A DNA stretch of 34,301 nucleotides from Paenibacillus sp. Its GTDB lineage: Bacteria > Bacillota > Bacilli > Paenibacillales > Paenibacillaceae. The number at the start of each line of letters is the position of its first letter. Within the stretch, counting starts at the first letter, position 1. Location: NCBI GenBank assembly GCA_031254035.1, contig JAIRVF010000004.1, positions 1-34,301 on the forward strand, written 5' to 3'. Of the stretch, positions 14,505-21,933 are shown piece after piece. The translations under genes were made by a program, and so were the position numbers. A model generated the notes under the pieces. That model was not told the DNA's origin. It did no database searches and was given only the letters and a program-made list of their open reading frames with translations.

Positions 14505-14987
14505 ATGGAAGCTCGGATCGATAAAATCAAACAACAATTGCAATCCCAGGGCTATAAACTAACACCCCAACGGGAAGCTACCGTCAGAGTTTTACTCGAG
14601 AATGAAGAAGATCACCTTAGTGCGGAAGATGTTTTCATGCTCGTCAAAGAAAAGGCTCCTGAAATCGGTCTGGCTACCGTGTACCGTACCCTTGAATTGC
14701 TCAGTGAACTGCATGTCGTTGAAAAGATCAATTTCGGCGATGGCGTTGCCCGATATGATTTACGAACAGATACTTCAAAACATCACCATCATCATCTGAT
14801 TTGCGTAAAGTGCGGCAGCTTGGACGAAATTAGAGAAGATTGGCTGGGTCAGCTGGAAGAGCGTTTGGAACGCGAATTCAACTTCACGGTTTCCGATCAC
14901 CGGCTTGATTTTCATGGTATTTGTCATCGCTGCAAGGACAAGGAAGAAAGCGAACGCAGCGATAACGGCAAGAAGCCAAATGCTTAA
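14505..14987 (+). CDS. fur: Ferric uptake regulator Fur
   Basis: This is a 160-residue metal-dependent repressor of iron uptake genes. ATG 14505 has GGGAGGG at 5-7 nt. The winged-helix DNA-binding domain (1-85) contains YKLTPQREATVRVL and the recognition helix GLATVYRTLELL. The C-terminal half carries the metal cluster HHHHHL (93-98) and the structural zinc cysteines C100, C103, C140 and C143. Sequence resembles B. subtilis Fur (ENEEDHLSAEDV and KINFGDGVARYD are almost identical) more than PerR or Zur, and synteny agrees. It is alone between a promoter and a terminator. Confidence 0.93.
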   Translation: MEARIDKIKQQLQSQGYKLTPQREATVRVLLENEEDHLSAEDVFMLVKEKAPEIGLATVYRTLELLSELHVVEKINFGDGVARYDLRTDTSKHHHHHLICVKCGSLDEIREDWLGQLEERLEREFNFTVSDHRLDFHGICHRCKDKEESERSDNGKKPNA

Positions 14988-15017
14988 CAATCGGATATGA
15001 TCCTCCAAGATCACAAG

Positions 15018-15056
15018 CTCTCGCTGGCAAGAGGTTTGCCGGAGAGGGCTTTTTTT
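15018..15056 (+). terminator. Terminator of fur
   Basis: CTCTC and GGCAA pair with TTGCC and GAGAG around a short loop, followed by seven T. Confidence 0.7.
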
Positions 15057-15123
15057 GAGATTTATAGGATTTGGGGTCTCTGCAAAATATTTGGAATACG
15101 CATCGAAGCATAGGCTCCACTCC

Positions 15124-15251
15124 GTACTTTTCCTCCGCAAAAGCGCCCCTCTTTGAGAGGCACCCGGACTTCTTTCCGATACTCTCAGTACTTTTGCTCT
15201 GCAAAAGCGCCCCTCTTTGAGGGCGTCGGACTTCTTTCCGATACTTTTTGC
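15124..15251. repeat. Two tandem 64-bp intergenic units
   Basis: Copies begin at 15124 and 15188 with GTACTTTT, share GCAAAAGCGCCCCTCTTTGAG and end GGACTTCTTTCCGATACT. They differ at several positions. The second contains the small hairpin CGCCC...GGGCG. They lie in the 390-bp gap between fur and the YqzK gene; apart from these and the fur terminator I see nothing coding there. Confidence 0.8.
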
Positions 15252-15377
15252 GGGGATATTTGATGGCTCAAAGAAATGGCTTGTCATACGACCGGACAAG
15301 GCTACATAAGCTGAAATAATAGGAAGGCGCGTTGATGCCGGTCTCAGCTTTTTACTACTTCCGGGAGTGTGGTTCGG

Positions 15378-15611
15378 ATGATTATATCGGTTCGTAAATG
15401 TCTGTCAACAATGAAGTTTTTGCTTGTTTTTATGGTATTAACCTATACGCTGTACCAGTTGTTCCGTTTGCTTGGATCTTGGATTACGCCGGTAGATCAT
15501 TACCAGATTCCCGAGGGGCATGCTGTAAAGGCTTTTCAGCCATCGGATAAGGCCAAAACAGGTGAAATGATGGGCGACAGGCTGCGATTTTTTTATTGGT
15601 ATGGAGAATAG
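15378..15611 (+). CDS. YqzK / DUF4227 family small membrane protein
   Basis: This is a 77-residue protein. ATG 15378 is preferred over GTG 15369 because GGAG lies 10 nt upstream of the former and abuts the latter. A membrane helix near 12-32 (MKFLLVFMVLTYTLYQLF) is followed by a polar tail ending RLRFFYWYGE, the typical end of the YqzK/DUF4227 family. B. subtilis yqzK also lies between fur and xerD. No function is known. Confidence 0.75.
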   Translation: MIISVRKCLSTMKFLLVFMVLTYTLYQLFRLLGSWITPVDHYQIPEGHAVKAFQPSDKAKTGEMMGDRLRFFYWYGE

Positions 15612-15662
15612 GGATGCCATGCAGGGAACCGAAGGTTTTTTGTCGAAACACTAATAGTGTGT

Positions 15663-15732
15663 GTTCAAAAAGGTCGGTTTTCAGCACCGAGGTTCCTAAT
15701 TCACTTCGTGATCAAAAGCGGACTTTTTGAAC
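15663..15732. repeat. 70-bp imperfect palindrome upstream of xerD
   Basis: The left arm GTTCAAAAAGGTCGGTTTTCA pairs imperfectly with the right arm TGATCAAAAGCGGACTTTTTGAAC. It looks like a dispersed intergenic repeat, but no second copy is in this window. Confidence 0.55.
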
Positions 15733-15778
15733 AACCTCTAATGGAGCGGCTAATCTATCCAAGGGAGCTTTTCAACTT

Positions 15779-16714
15779 ATGATGCAGTATGTTCATTCCT
15801 TTATTCGTAATATAGGCGAAGAAAAAGGTTTGTCACGAAGCACGCTTGAATCCTACGAGCGCGACCTGCTGCAATTCTTTGAGTTTGTAGAGCGGCAGGG
15901 GATTCAGTCGGCAAACCAAATCAAGAAAATCCATGTTTCCATGTATATGAATGAGATGAAGAGCCAGAGTTTCGCTTCGTCTACGGTAACGCGGAAACTT
16001 GTTTCGCTGCGATCTTTTTTTCACTACATGGTCAAGGAATCTTTGTTAGAGCAGGATCCGACGCTGTATTTGGAGTCGCCAAAACTCGAAAAGAAAATTC
16101 CCCAAGTATTAACGGTGGAGCAGGTCGAGCATCTGTTAGCGGCGCCGGACATTTCTTCTCCGCCGGGGATGAGGGATAAGGCGATGCTTGAGCTTCTGTA
16201 TGCCACAGGCATGAAGGTTTCGGAACTGACGGCGCTTAATTTAGATGACGTGAATCCGGATCTGAAGTTTCTTCGGTGTACAAGCAGTTCAGGGAAAGAG
16301 CGAGTGCTGCCGATCAGCAGCATGTCAGCTGAAGCCGTGGGTGCATACATAAAGCAAATGCGGCCGAAACTTGCCAGGGGGCGTGAAGAAAACGGACTTT
16401 TCCTTAACAATCATGGAACAAGGCTGACTAGGCAGGGATTTTGGAAAATATTAAAGAAATACGCCGCGGAGTCCGGCATAGATGAAGGGATCACCCCGCA
16501 TACGCTCCGCCATTCCTTTGCCGCACATCTGCTGGAGGATGGCGCGGATATCCGGTCCGTCCAGGAGATGTTGGGACATAGCGATCTATCAGCTGCTCCG
16601 CTGTATGGAGCGTTGACGAAGAAAGTGATGAAGGATGTTTATGAAAGCCATCATCCTCGGGAGCGCGCGTATTCAACACAATTGAAGGAGAGATCTGTTT
16701 ATGACAACAATTAA
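15779..16714 (+). CDS. xerD: XerD-like tyrosine recombinase, altered catalytic residue
   Basis: By position and overall sequence this 311-residue protein is XerD, which with XerC resolves chromosome dimers at dif. It has the N-terminal SAM-like core-binding domain (1-105) and the catalytic domain (112-290). Visible catalytic residues are Lys173 (SGKER), His241-x2-Arg244 (HTLRH), His267 (LGHSDLS) and the nucleophile Tyr276 (PLYGAL). The first catalytic arginine, in the GLRVSEL motif of nearly all Xer proteins, is Lys146 here (GMKVSEL, codon AAG). The usual GKGNKER loop and STTQIYTHV around the tyrosine are also changed. The C-terminus extends about 15 residues past the usual end. It may be inactive, or a diverged paralogue. 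Start: AAGGGAG about 12 nt upstream. Confidence 0.82.
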   Translation: MMQYVHSFIRNIGEEKGLSRSTLESYERDLLQFFEFVERQGIQSANQIKKIHVSMYMNEMKSQSFASSTVTRKLVSLRSFFHYMVKESLLEQDPTLYLESPKLEKKIPQVLTVEQVEHLLAAPDISSPPGMRDKAMLELLYATGMKVSELTALNLDDVNPDLKFLRCTSSSGKERVLPISSMSAEAVGAYIKQMRPKLARGREENGLFLNNHGTRLTRQGFWKILKKYAAESGIDEGITPHTLRHSFAAHLLEDGADIRSVQEMLGHSDLSAAPLYGALTKKVMKDVYESHHPRERAYSTQLKERSVYDNN

Positions 16715-17525
16715 CCAAAAAGCCATTCAAGAAGCGGCCGCTTACATTCAAAGCAAAACGGAAGTTAAACCGGAGGTAGGTCTCATTTTGGGATCGGGGC
16801 TTGGCATCCTCGCGGATTTGATCCAGGACGGCATTTCGATTCCGTATCAGGATATTCCTCATTTTCCTGTGTCCACGGTAGAAGGACATGACGGGGAGCT
16901 ATTGCTCGGCACCATCGAAGGTCGTGCTGTTGTTATGATGAAGGGCCGCTTCCATATGTATGAGGGATATGGTCCGGAAGTAACGGCATTCCCGGTCCGC
17001 GTCATGAAAGAATTGGGTGTAAAAAGCCTGCTTGTAACCAATGCGGCCGGTGGTGTCAATACGTCGTATGAGCCCGGAGACTTGATGGTGATTTCCGATC
17101 ATCTTAATCTCACCGGCAAAAACCCGTTGATCGGCCCGAATGACTCCGCTCTGGGAGTTCGTTTTCCGGATATGTCCGAAGGTTACAGCCGTCGCTTGCG
17201 CAAGTTGTTTAAGGACACGGCTGAGGCAAAAGGCATTACCGTGCAGGAAGGCGTCTATGCGGGGCTCCTTGGACCTACATATGAAACCCCAGCCGAGATC
17301 AGAATGCTTAGATCTTTGGGTGCCGACGCGGTAGGCATGTCTACGGTTTCGGAAACGATTGTGGCCCGCCATGCCGGACTTGAAGTGCTGGGGATTTCCT
17401 GTATCAGCAATATGGCCGCAGGCATTCTTGACCAACCGCTCTCGCATGACGAAGTCATGGAAACCACGGAACGCGTTCGTGAAAAATTTCTGAGTCTTGT
17501 GCTCGCAGTTATTCCGAACATGTAG
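16701..17525 (+). CDS. punA: Purine nucleoside phosphorylase
   Basis: The enzyme splits guanosine, inosine and deoxy forms with phosphate. It is 274 residues, normal for the trimeric family. Visible motifs are VGLILGSGLG (phosphate loop), MKGRFHMYEGY with the conserved His, VTNAAGGVN, and the C-terminal GISCISNMAAG with the base-binding Asn. The start overlaps the end of the XerD-like gene by 14 bp, with GGAGAG upstream. In B. subtilis the phosphopentomutase gene drm lies between the two; it is missing here, so the genes were brought together. Confidence 0.92.
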   Translation: MTTINQKAIQEAAAYIQSKTEVKPEVGLILGSGLGILADLIQDGISIPYQDIPHFPVSTVEGHDGELLLGTIEGRAVVMMKGRFHMYEGYGPEVTAFPVRVMKELGVKSLLVTNAAGGVNTSYEPGDLMVISDHLNLTGKNPLIGPNDSALGVRFPDMSEGYSRRLRKLFKDTAEAKGITVQEGVYAGLLGPTYETPAEIRMLRSLGADAVGMSTVSETIVARHAGLEVLGISCISNMAAGILDQPLSHDEVMETTERVREKFLSLVLAVIPNM

Positions 17526-17564
17526 CATGAAGGCGACTATAAACCAAATCATAAATTAATGAAG

Positions 17565-17597
17565 CATCCGCAGGTGTAAAACCTGCGGATTTTTTTA
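17565..17597 (+). terminator. Terminator of punA
   Basis: ATCCGCAGGT/ACCTGCGGAT with a 6-nt loop is followed by T7. Confidence 0.9.
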
Positions 17598-17773
17598 TTT
17601 CCTGAAATTTTCCTTGGCAACCAGCCAAGGGATGGAATATTTTCCTGTGAACCTGACGACACTGGAAACAGCAGCAATATTAGAATTTTGCGCAAGCGGC
17701 TCATGCTGTTTGATCTTTGAATCTGCAAAATTCTGTTTTCGAATAATGACCAGAGATCAGGAGGGGACTTATT

Positions 17774-18955
17774 TTGAAGAAAACGCTATTGGCAGTGGTG
17801 CTATCGATATGCCTATCGGTTGCGGCTTTTCCGCAGTCGGGATCTGCCGAAGAAAAGGCCAAGCAAACGGGCCAAGCGGAGCTGGCGGCAAACGCAAAGT
17901 CCGCCATCCTCATGGATGCGGATACGGGAACTATTATCTATGAGAAAAACAGCCATGATAAACTGCCGCCGGCAAGTATTACCAAAATTATGACGATGCT
18001 GCTTACCATGGAAGCGATCGACTCTGGCAAATTGAAGTATACCGATATGGTCCGTACAAGCGAATATGCGGCGTCCATGGGGGGCTCGCAGATTTTTCTG
18101 GAACCTGGAGAAGAAATGTCGGTGGATGAGATGCTGAAAGGGATCGCGATGGCTTCGGGCAATGACGCCTCGGTCGCGATGGCGGAGAAACTTGCCGGCA
18201 CCGAAGAGGCTTTCGTTGGGATGATGAATGATAAAGCCAAGGAACTCGGACTGAAGGATACCCATTTTGTCAACTGCAACGGGCTGCCTGTCCAGGACCA
18301 TTACTCATCGGCGCACGACATTGCGGTAATCAGCCGCGAGCTCTTGAAGCATAAGGACATCACCAAATACACCGGCTCCTACCAAGACTATTTGCGTAAA
18401 GATTCGCAAAAGCCGTTCTGGCTGGTCAATACAAACAAACTTGTCCGTTTTTATACCGGGGCTGACGGGCTGAAGACAGGATATACCTCCGAAGCAAAAT
18501 TTTGTCTGTCGGCAACGGCAGTCAAAGGCGATTTGAGAGCGGTGGCGGTCGTGCTTGGAGAGCCGAATACAAAAACGCGTAATGCAGAAGTGTCCAAAAT
18601 GTTCGATTACATGTTCTCCCAATACACCACGCATACCATTTTCAAACCAGGTGACACGATTGGAACGGTAAAAATCAATAAAGGGAACGTCAAGGAACTG
18701 ACGCTTACCGCAGGGCAAAAATACAGCGTACTACTCAAGCGAAATGCCAAGGCAGAAGGTATCCGGCATGAGCTGCAGGTTCCGAAGGAGCTGAAGGCCC
18801 CTGTTGAGGCTGGGCAAAGCTTAGGAAAGCTGGTGGTATACCAGGGCGACAAAATTCTCAAGGAATTTGAGCTCAAATCACCTGAACAGGTTGGCAAGGC
18901 TGGATGGTGGAAGCTATTTAAACGGACAGTCTCCAAATTGTTCCTTGTAGATTGA
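17774..18955 (+). CDS. dacF: D-alanyl-D-alanine carboxypeptidase DacF
   Basis: This is a low-molecular-weight penicillin-binding protein (family S11) that trims the terminal D-Ala of peptidoglycan. TTG 17774 is the start: AGGAGGGGAC precedes it and it opens a signal peptide (MKKTLLAVVLSICLSVAAF, cleavage near SGSA/EE). Catalytic motifs are S68-x2-K71, S128-G-N130 and K234-T-G236. A C-terminal beta domain and a probable amphipathic membrane anchor (GWWKLFKRTVSKLFLVD) follow. It lies directly before spoIIA, as dacF does in B. subtilis, where it acts in spore cortex synthesis. I could not find a clear sigma-F or sigma-G promoter in the 250 bp before it. Confidence 0.9.
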   Translation: MKKTLLAVVLSICLSVAAFPQSGSAEEKAKQTGQAELAANAKSAILMDADTGTIIYEKNSHDKLPPASITKIMTMLLTMEAIDSGKLKYTDMVRTSEYAASMGGSQIFLEPGEEMSVDEMLKGIAMASGNDASVAMAEKLAGTEEAFVGMMNDKAKELGLKDTHFVNCNGLPVQDHYSSAHDIAVISRELLKHKDITKYTGSYQDYLRKDSQKPFWLVNTNKLVRFYTGADGLKTGYTSEAKFCLSATAVKGDLRAVAVVLGEPNTKTRNAEVSKMFDYMFSQYTTHTIFKPGDTIGTVKINKGNVKELTLTAGQKYSVLLKRNAKAEGIRHELQVPKELKAPVEAGQSLGKLVVYQGDKILKEFELKSPEQVGKAGWWKLFKRTVSKLFLVD

Positions 18956-18984
18956 TAGCAGTTTTCTTCTAGTTTTGTCGGGGG

Positions 18985-19015
18985 GCAGGAATATCTTTTT
19001 GTTTCGTAGAAATCC
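18985..19015 (+). promoter_or_regulatory. Sigma-H-type promoter of the spoIIA operon
   Basis: AGGAATAT (18987-18994) matches the sigma-H -35 RnAGGAwWW. After 11 bp, GTAGAAAT (19006-19013) resembles the -10 RnnGAATww with one extra A. The B. subtilis spoIIA operon is transcribed by sigma-H from the same position. It lies 35 bp upstream of the spoIIAA start codon. Confidence 0.6.
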
Positions 19016-19048
19016 TTGTTCAAGCGACAGGAAGGAGAGTGAGCAGGC

Positions 19049-19402
19049 GTGAATCTGCAAGTGGAAATGGAGCATCACCGAAAAACACTGATAGTCCGTC
19101 TATCCGGCGAGCTGGATCATCATACCGCCGATCAAGTCCGTTTGCAACTGGATGAAACCATTCAGAGAGGACAAACAGAGCATTTGGTGCTTAGTTTTAA
19201 AAATTTGCAGTTTATGGATAGTTCTGGTTTGGGGGTTATTTTGGGGCGATATAAGCTCCTCAAAAGCAAGGGCGGAAAAATGGCCGTGTGTGACGTAAAT
19301 GAGGCGGTATACCGTCTGCTGGATATGTCCGGGCTGTTTAAGATCATGCCTATCTACGATAACGAGGGCCAGGCGCTCTCGGGACTGGAGGTTGTGTCAT
19401 GA
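19049..19402 (+). CDS. spoIIAA: Anti-sigma-F factor antagonist SpoIIAA
   Basis: This is a 117-residue STAS-domain protein that releases sigma-F from SpoIIAB. The phosphorylated serine lies in FMDSSGLG (Ser58). GTG 19049 has AAGGAGAG upstream. The length equals that of B. subtilis SpoIIAA. The stop overlaps the spoIIAB start by 4 bp (ATGA). Confidence 0.95.
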   Translation: MNLQVEMEHHRKTLIVRLSGELDHHTADQVRLQLDETIQRGQTEHLVLSFKNLQFMDSSGLGVILGRYKLLKSKGGKMAVCDVNEAVYRLLDMSGLFKIMPIYDNEGQALSGLEVVS

Positions 19403-19860
19403 TGGAGGAGAAAGTTCAGCAGCGCAATTTCATGAATCTCCAATTCTCAGCCAAATCGGAAAATGAGTCTTTTGCTCGGGTAACGGTTGCGGCGTTTATT
19501 TCCCAACTGGATCCAACTATGGATGAACTGAGCGACCTGAAAACGGTTATCTCTGAAGCAGTAACGAACAGTATTATTCATGGTTATGACAGCAATCCGG
19601 AGGGAATGGTCATCATCACCGCCGATATCATCGGCGATACGGTAACGATCACCGTCCAGGATAAGGGAGCCGGAATTGAAGATTTGGATCTGGCTAGACA
19701 GCCGCTTTACACGTCAAAGCCTGAACTGGAGAGATCAGGGATGGGATTTACGATCATGGAAAACTTTATGGATGAATTTGAAGTTTCCAGCGAACCCGGC
19801 TCCGGTACATCGATCAGGATGAAGAAAAGGATTGAATCCAAGAAAGCTTTGTATAATTAG
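19399..19860 (+). CDS. spoIIAB: Anti-sigma-F factor and kinase SpoIIAB
   Basis: This is a 153-residue GHKL-type ATPase that binds sigma-F and phosphorylates SpoIIAA. The N box is [13 protein letters not shown], the G1 box DKGAGI and the G2 box [20 protein letters not shown] lies 7 nt before ATG 19399. It is about seven residues longer at the N-terminus than in B. subtilis, where the protein begins close to the MNLQFSA segment; internal ATGs are possible but less well placed. Confidence 0.95.
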   Translation: MMEEKVQQRNFMNLQFSAKSENESFARVTVAAFISQLDPTMDELSDLKTVISEAVTNSIIHGYDSNPEGMVIITADIIGDTVTITVQDKGAGIEDLDLARQPLYTSKPELERSGMGFTIMENFMDEFEVSSEPGSGTSIRMKKRIESKKALYN

Positions 19861-19871
19861 GGGTTGGGCGT

Positions 19872-20627
19872 ATGGATGCTGATGTGAAAAAACCTTCACA
19901 GACCTATCTGGAAGATGCGGAAGTCAAACGTCTGATCGCTTTGAGCCAGGCCGGAGACAACACGGCCCGCGATACGCTGGTAAACTGCAACATCCGTCTC
20001 GTCTGGTCCGTCGTACAAAGATTCATGAACCGTGGCTATGAGCCGGAGGATTTGTTTCAAATCGGCTGTATCGGTCTGCTGAAGTCCGTCGATAAATTTG
20101 ATTTAAGTTACGATGTTAAATTTTCTACTTATGCCGTACCTATGATCATAGGAGAAATCCAACGTTTCCTTCGGGACGACGGCACGCTGAAAGTCAGCCG
20201 TTCACTGAAGGAAATGGCCAACAAGGTCCGGAAGAAAAGGGATGAGCTATCGAAGCATTTGGACCGTCTGCCGACCGTTAAAGAGGTGGCTGAGGAGCTT
20301 GGGGTGACACCGGAGGAAGTGGTTTTTGCCCAGGAAGCGAATAAGCCGCCAACTTCCATCCATGAAACCGTGTTTGAAAACGACGGCGATCCGATTACAC
20401 TTATGGATCAGATTGCTGACGAGTCCCAGGAGCGATGGTTCGACAAGCTTGCCCTAAACGAGGCTATAGACGGTCTCTCCGAGCGGGAGAAACTGATCGT
20501 ATACCTTAGGTATTACCGTGACCAGACCCAGTCGGAAGTTGCCGCCAGGCTTGGGATCTCCCAGGTGCAGGTATCCAGGCTGGAAAAGAAAATATTGCAG
20601 CTGATCCGCGATCAGATTGCGCAGTGA
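19872..20627 (+). CDS. sigF: Forespore sigma factor sigma-F
   Basis: This 251-residue sigma-70 family protein is the first forespore-specific sigma factor. Region 2 contains NCNIRLVWSVVQRF and the core-binding PEDLFQIGCIGLLKSVDKFD; region 3 VSRSLKEMANKVRKKRD; region 4 LSEREKLIVYLRYYRDQTQSEVAARLGISQVQVSRLEKK, the -35 recognition helix. The spacing to spoIIAB is 11 bp. A strong terminator follows, closing the spoIIA operon. Confidence 0.95.
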   Translation: MDADVKKPSQTYLEDAEVKRLIALSQAGDNTARDTLVNCNIRLVWSVVQRFMNRGYEPEDLFQIGCIGLLKSVDKFDLSYDVKFSTYAVPMIIGEIQRFLRDDGTLKVSRSLKEMANKVRKKRDELSKHLDRLPTVKEVAEELGVTPEEVVFAQEANKPPTSIHETVFENDGDPITLMDQIADESQERWFDKLALNEAIDGLSEREKLIVYLRYYRDQTQSEVAARLGISQVQVSRLEKKILQLIRDQIAQ

Positions 20628-20678
20628 AGAAAGAAATGGTTGGTGCTCGCGCACTAACTTTGCTGAACCTTTTATGAA

Positions 20679-20716
20679 GGGCTAGCCAAGATTATCTTGG
20701 CTGGCCCTTTTTTTTG
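20679..20716 (+). terminator. Terminator of the spoIIA operon
   Basis: GGGCTAGCCAAG/CTTGGCTGGCCC with a 5-nt loop is followed by T8. Confidence 0.92.
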
Positions 20717-20784
20717 TAATCCTTAGTCCGGGGATGTTCCGCAAAAAAATACTAACCTCCTTTTTATGGCTGAATTGCAGTCAC

Positions 20785-20815
20785 TGACTAGAATACGGGG
20801 GTTTTTCCAATACTA
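20785..20815 (+). promoter_or_regulatory. Possible sigma-G promoter of spoVA
   Basis: TGACTA (20785-20790) and AATACTA (20809-20815) resemble the sigma-G consensus TGnATA and CATnnTA, but the 18-bp spacer is slightly long. The spoVA operon is sigma-G controlled in B. subtilis. Confidence 0.35.
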
Positions 20816-20846
20816 ACGTCAATGAAGCAGCAAAGGGGTGAGTGGA

Positions 20847-21488
20847 ATGACTTCAGATCCGGCTCCTACGGTGTACCTGCAGCTGCGCAGCCGCGTGCCG
20901 ATAACACAGGGGAGGATTGTGACGCTCGGGCATGTTGCCCGGATATTAAGCGATCCAGAGTGGGAGGCACCGCTTCGCAATCTTGAGTTGGTCCAGCCAC
21001 ATAAATGGGACGGTAATTTGCTACTTATTGATCTTATGTTAATCATTCCGAAGGTACAGGAGCTTATACCCGGCGTTAAAATTGAGCCAATCGGGAACAA
21101 TCATGTTTTGGTGGAAGTCGTCAAGCCGTCCAAAAGACCATCGCTACTGTTGTTTTTGCTCGTTTGGCTGCTGTTGTTCTTCGGTTCGGCTCTTACCATC
21201 ATGAACTTTCATGTGGATGTCAACATGCAGGAGGTGCAGATCCGGACGGTGGAAATGCTGACAGGCAGACGGGATGATCATCCCTACCTGTTTCAGACAG
21301 CTTATTCATTCGGCATTGGCCTTGGCATGGTGATCTTTTTCAATCATCTGTTTAAGAAAAAGTGGAATGAGGAACCGACACCTCTTGAGGTGGAAATGTA
21401 CCTTTACCAGGAAGATATCAACCAATATGTTGTCGCCCAGGAATATAAGCGGATGAGGATGCCCCAAAATCAAGGTGATAAGCCTTGA
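20847..21488 (+). CDS. spoVAA: Stage V sporulation protein AA
   Basis: This is a 213-residue protein of the SpoVA membrane channel that moves dipicolinic acid in sporulation and germination. ATG 20847 is preferred because AAAGGGG lies 9 nt upstream; a GTG at 20838 abuts the ribosome site. The N-terminal cytoplasmic domain (1-90) starts with VYLQLRSRVPITQGRIVTLGHVARIL; two membrane helices follow (about 94-114 and 146-166), then a charged tail. The stop overlaps the spoVAB start by 4 bp. Confidence 0.88.
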   Translation: MTSDPAPTVYLQLRSRVPITQGRIVTLGHVARILSDPEWEAPLRNLELVQPHKWDGNLLLIDLMLIIPKVQELIPGVKIEPIGNNHVLVEVVKPSKRPSLLLFLLVWLLLFFGSALTIMNFHVDVNMQEVQIRTVEMLTGRRDDHPYLFQTAYSFGIGLGMVIFFNHLFKKKWNEEPTPLEVEMYLYQEDINQYVVAQEYKRMRMPQNQGDKP

Positions 21489-21910
21489 GTTTAGTGTTTG
21501 GTTGGTTTGTGCAGATTTTGCTAGGCATCGCAGGCGGCATCGCGGTAGGTGGTGGGGTGATTGCCCTTTTTATCGTGTTAGACATGATTCCGCGGCTCGC
21601 GCAGATTACGAAATCCTACCATCAGGTTCATTGGTACGAGGGGGCGATGGTTGCCGGTTCCCTGCTAGGAACGGTTTTTGATTTCTGGAACTGGACGTTC
21701 TCTTTGGGATCCTGGGCCGGTTTTGTCGTCGGTTTGTTTAACGGGATATTTGTCGGTTTGCTGGCAGCCGCATTGACCGAAGTGCTGAACGTGCTTCCTA
21801 TTTTAGCCAAACGGTTGAATATGACACATTATCTGTTCGGCCTTGTGATAGCAATGGTAACCGGAAAAGTGACAGGCTCATTGTGTGATTGGTTTATATA
21901 TAGAAAGTAA
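21485..21910 (+). CDS. spoVAB: Stage V sporulation protein AB
   Basis: This 141-residue membrane protein has about four helices (5-30, 51-68, 73-98, 117-134). The TTG at 21485 overlaps the spoVAA stop as TTGA; AAGGTGAT lies upstream. Residues RLAQITKSYHQVHWYEGAMVAGSLLGT and a Gly-rich first helix are typical of SpoVAB. It acts with SpoVAA and the other SpoVA proteins in the inner spore membrane. Confidence 0.85.
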   Translation: MSLVFGWFVQILLGIAGGIAVGGGVIALFIVLDMIPRLAQITKSYHQVHWYEGAMVAGSLLGTVFDFWNWTFSLGSWAGFVVGLFNGIFVGLLAAALTEVLNVLPILAKRLNMTHYLFGLVIAMVTGKVTGSLCDWFIYRK

Positions 21911-21933
21911 GACGCGAAAGGTACGGGTGGATC

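Noticed and set aside
14930..15299. Minus-strand ORFs over the fur 3' region and the tandem repeats
   Set aside because: They are shadows of fur and of the 64-bp repeats (repeated peptides from repeated DNA), without ribosome sites.
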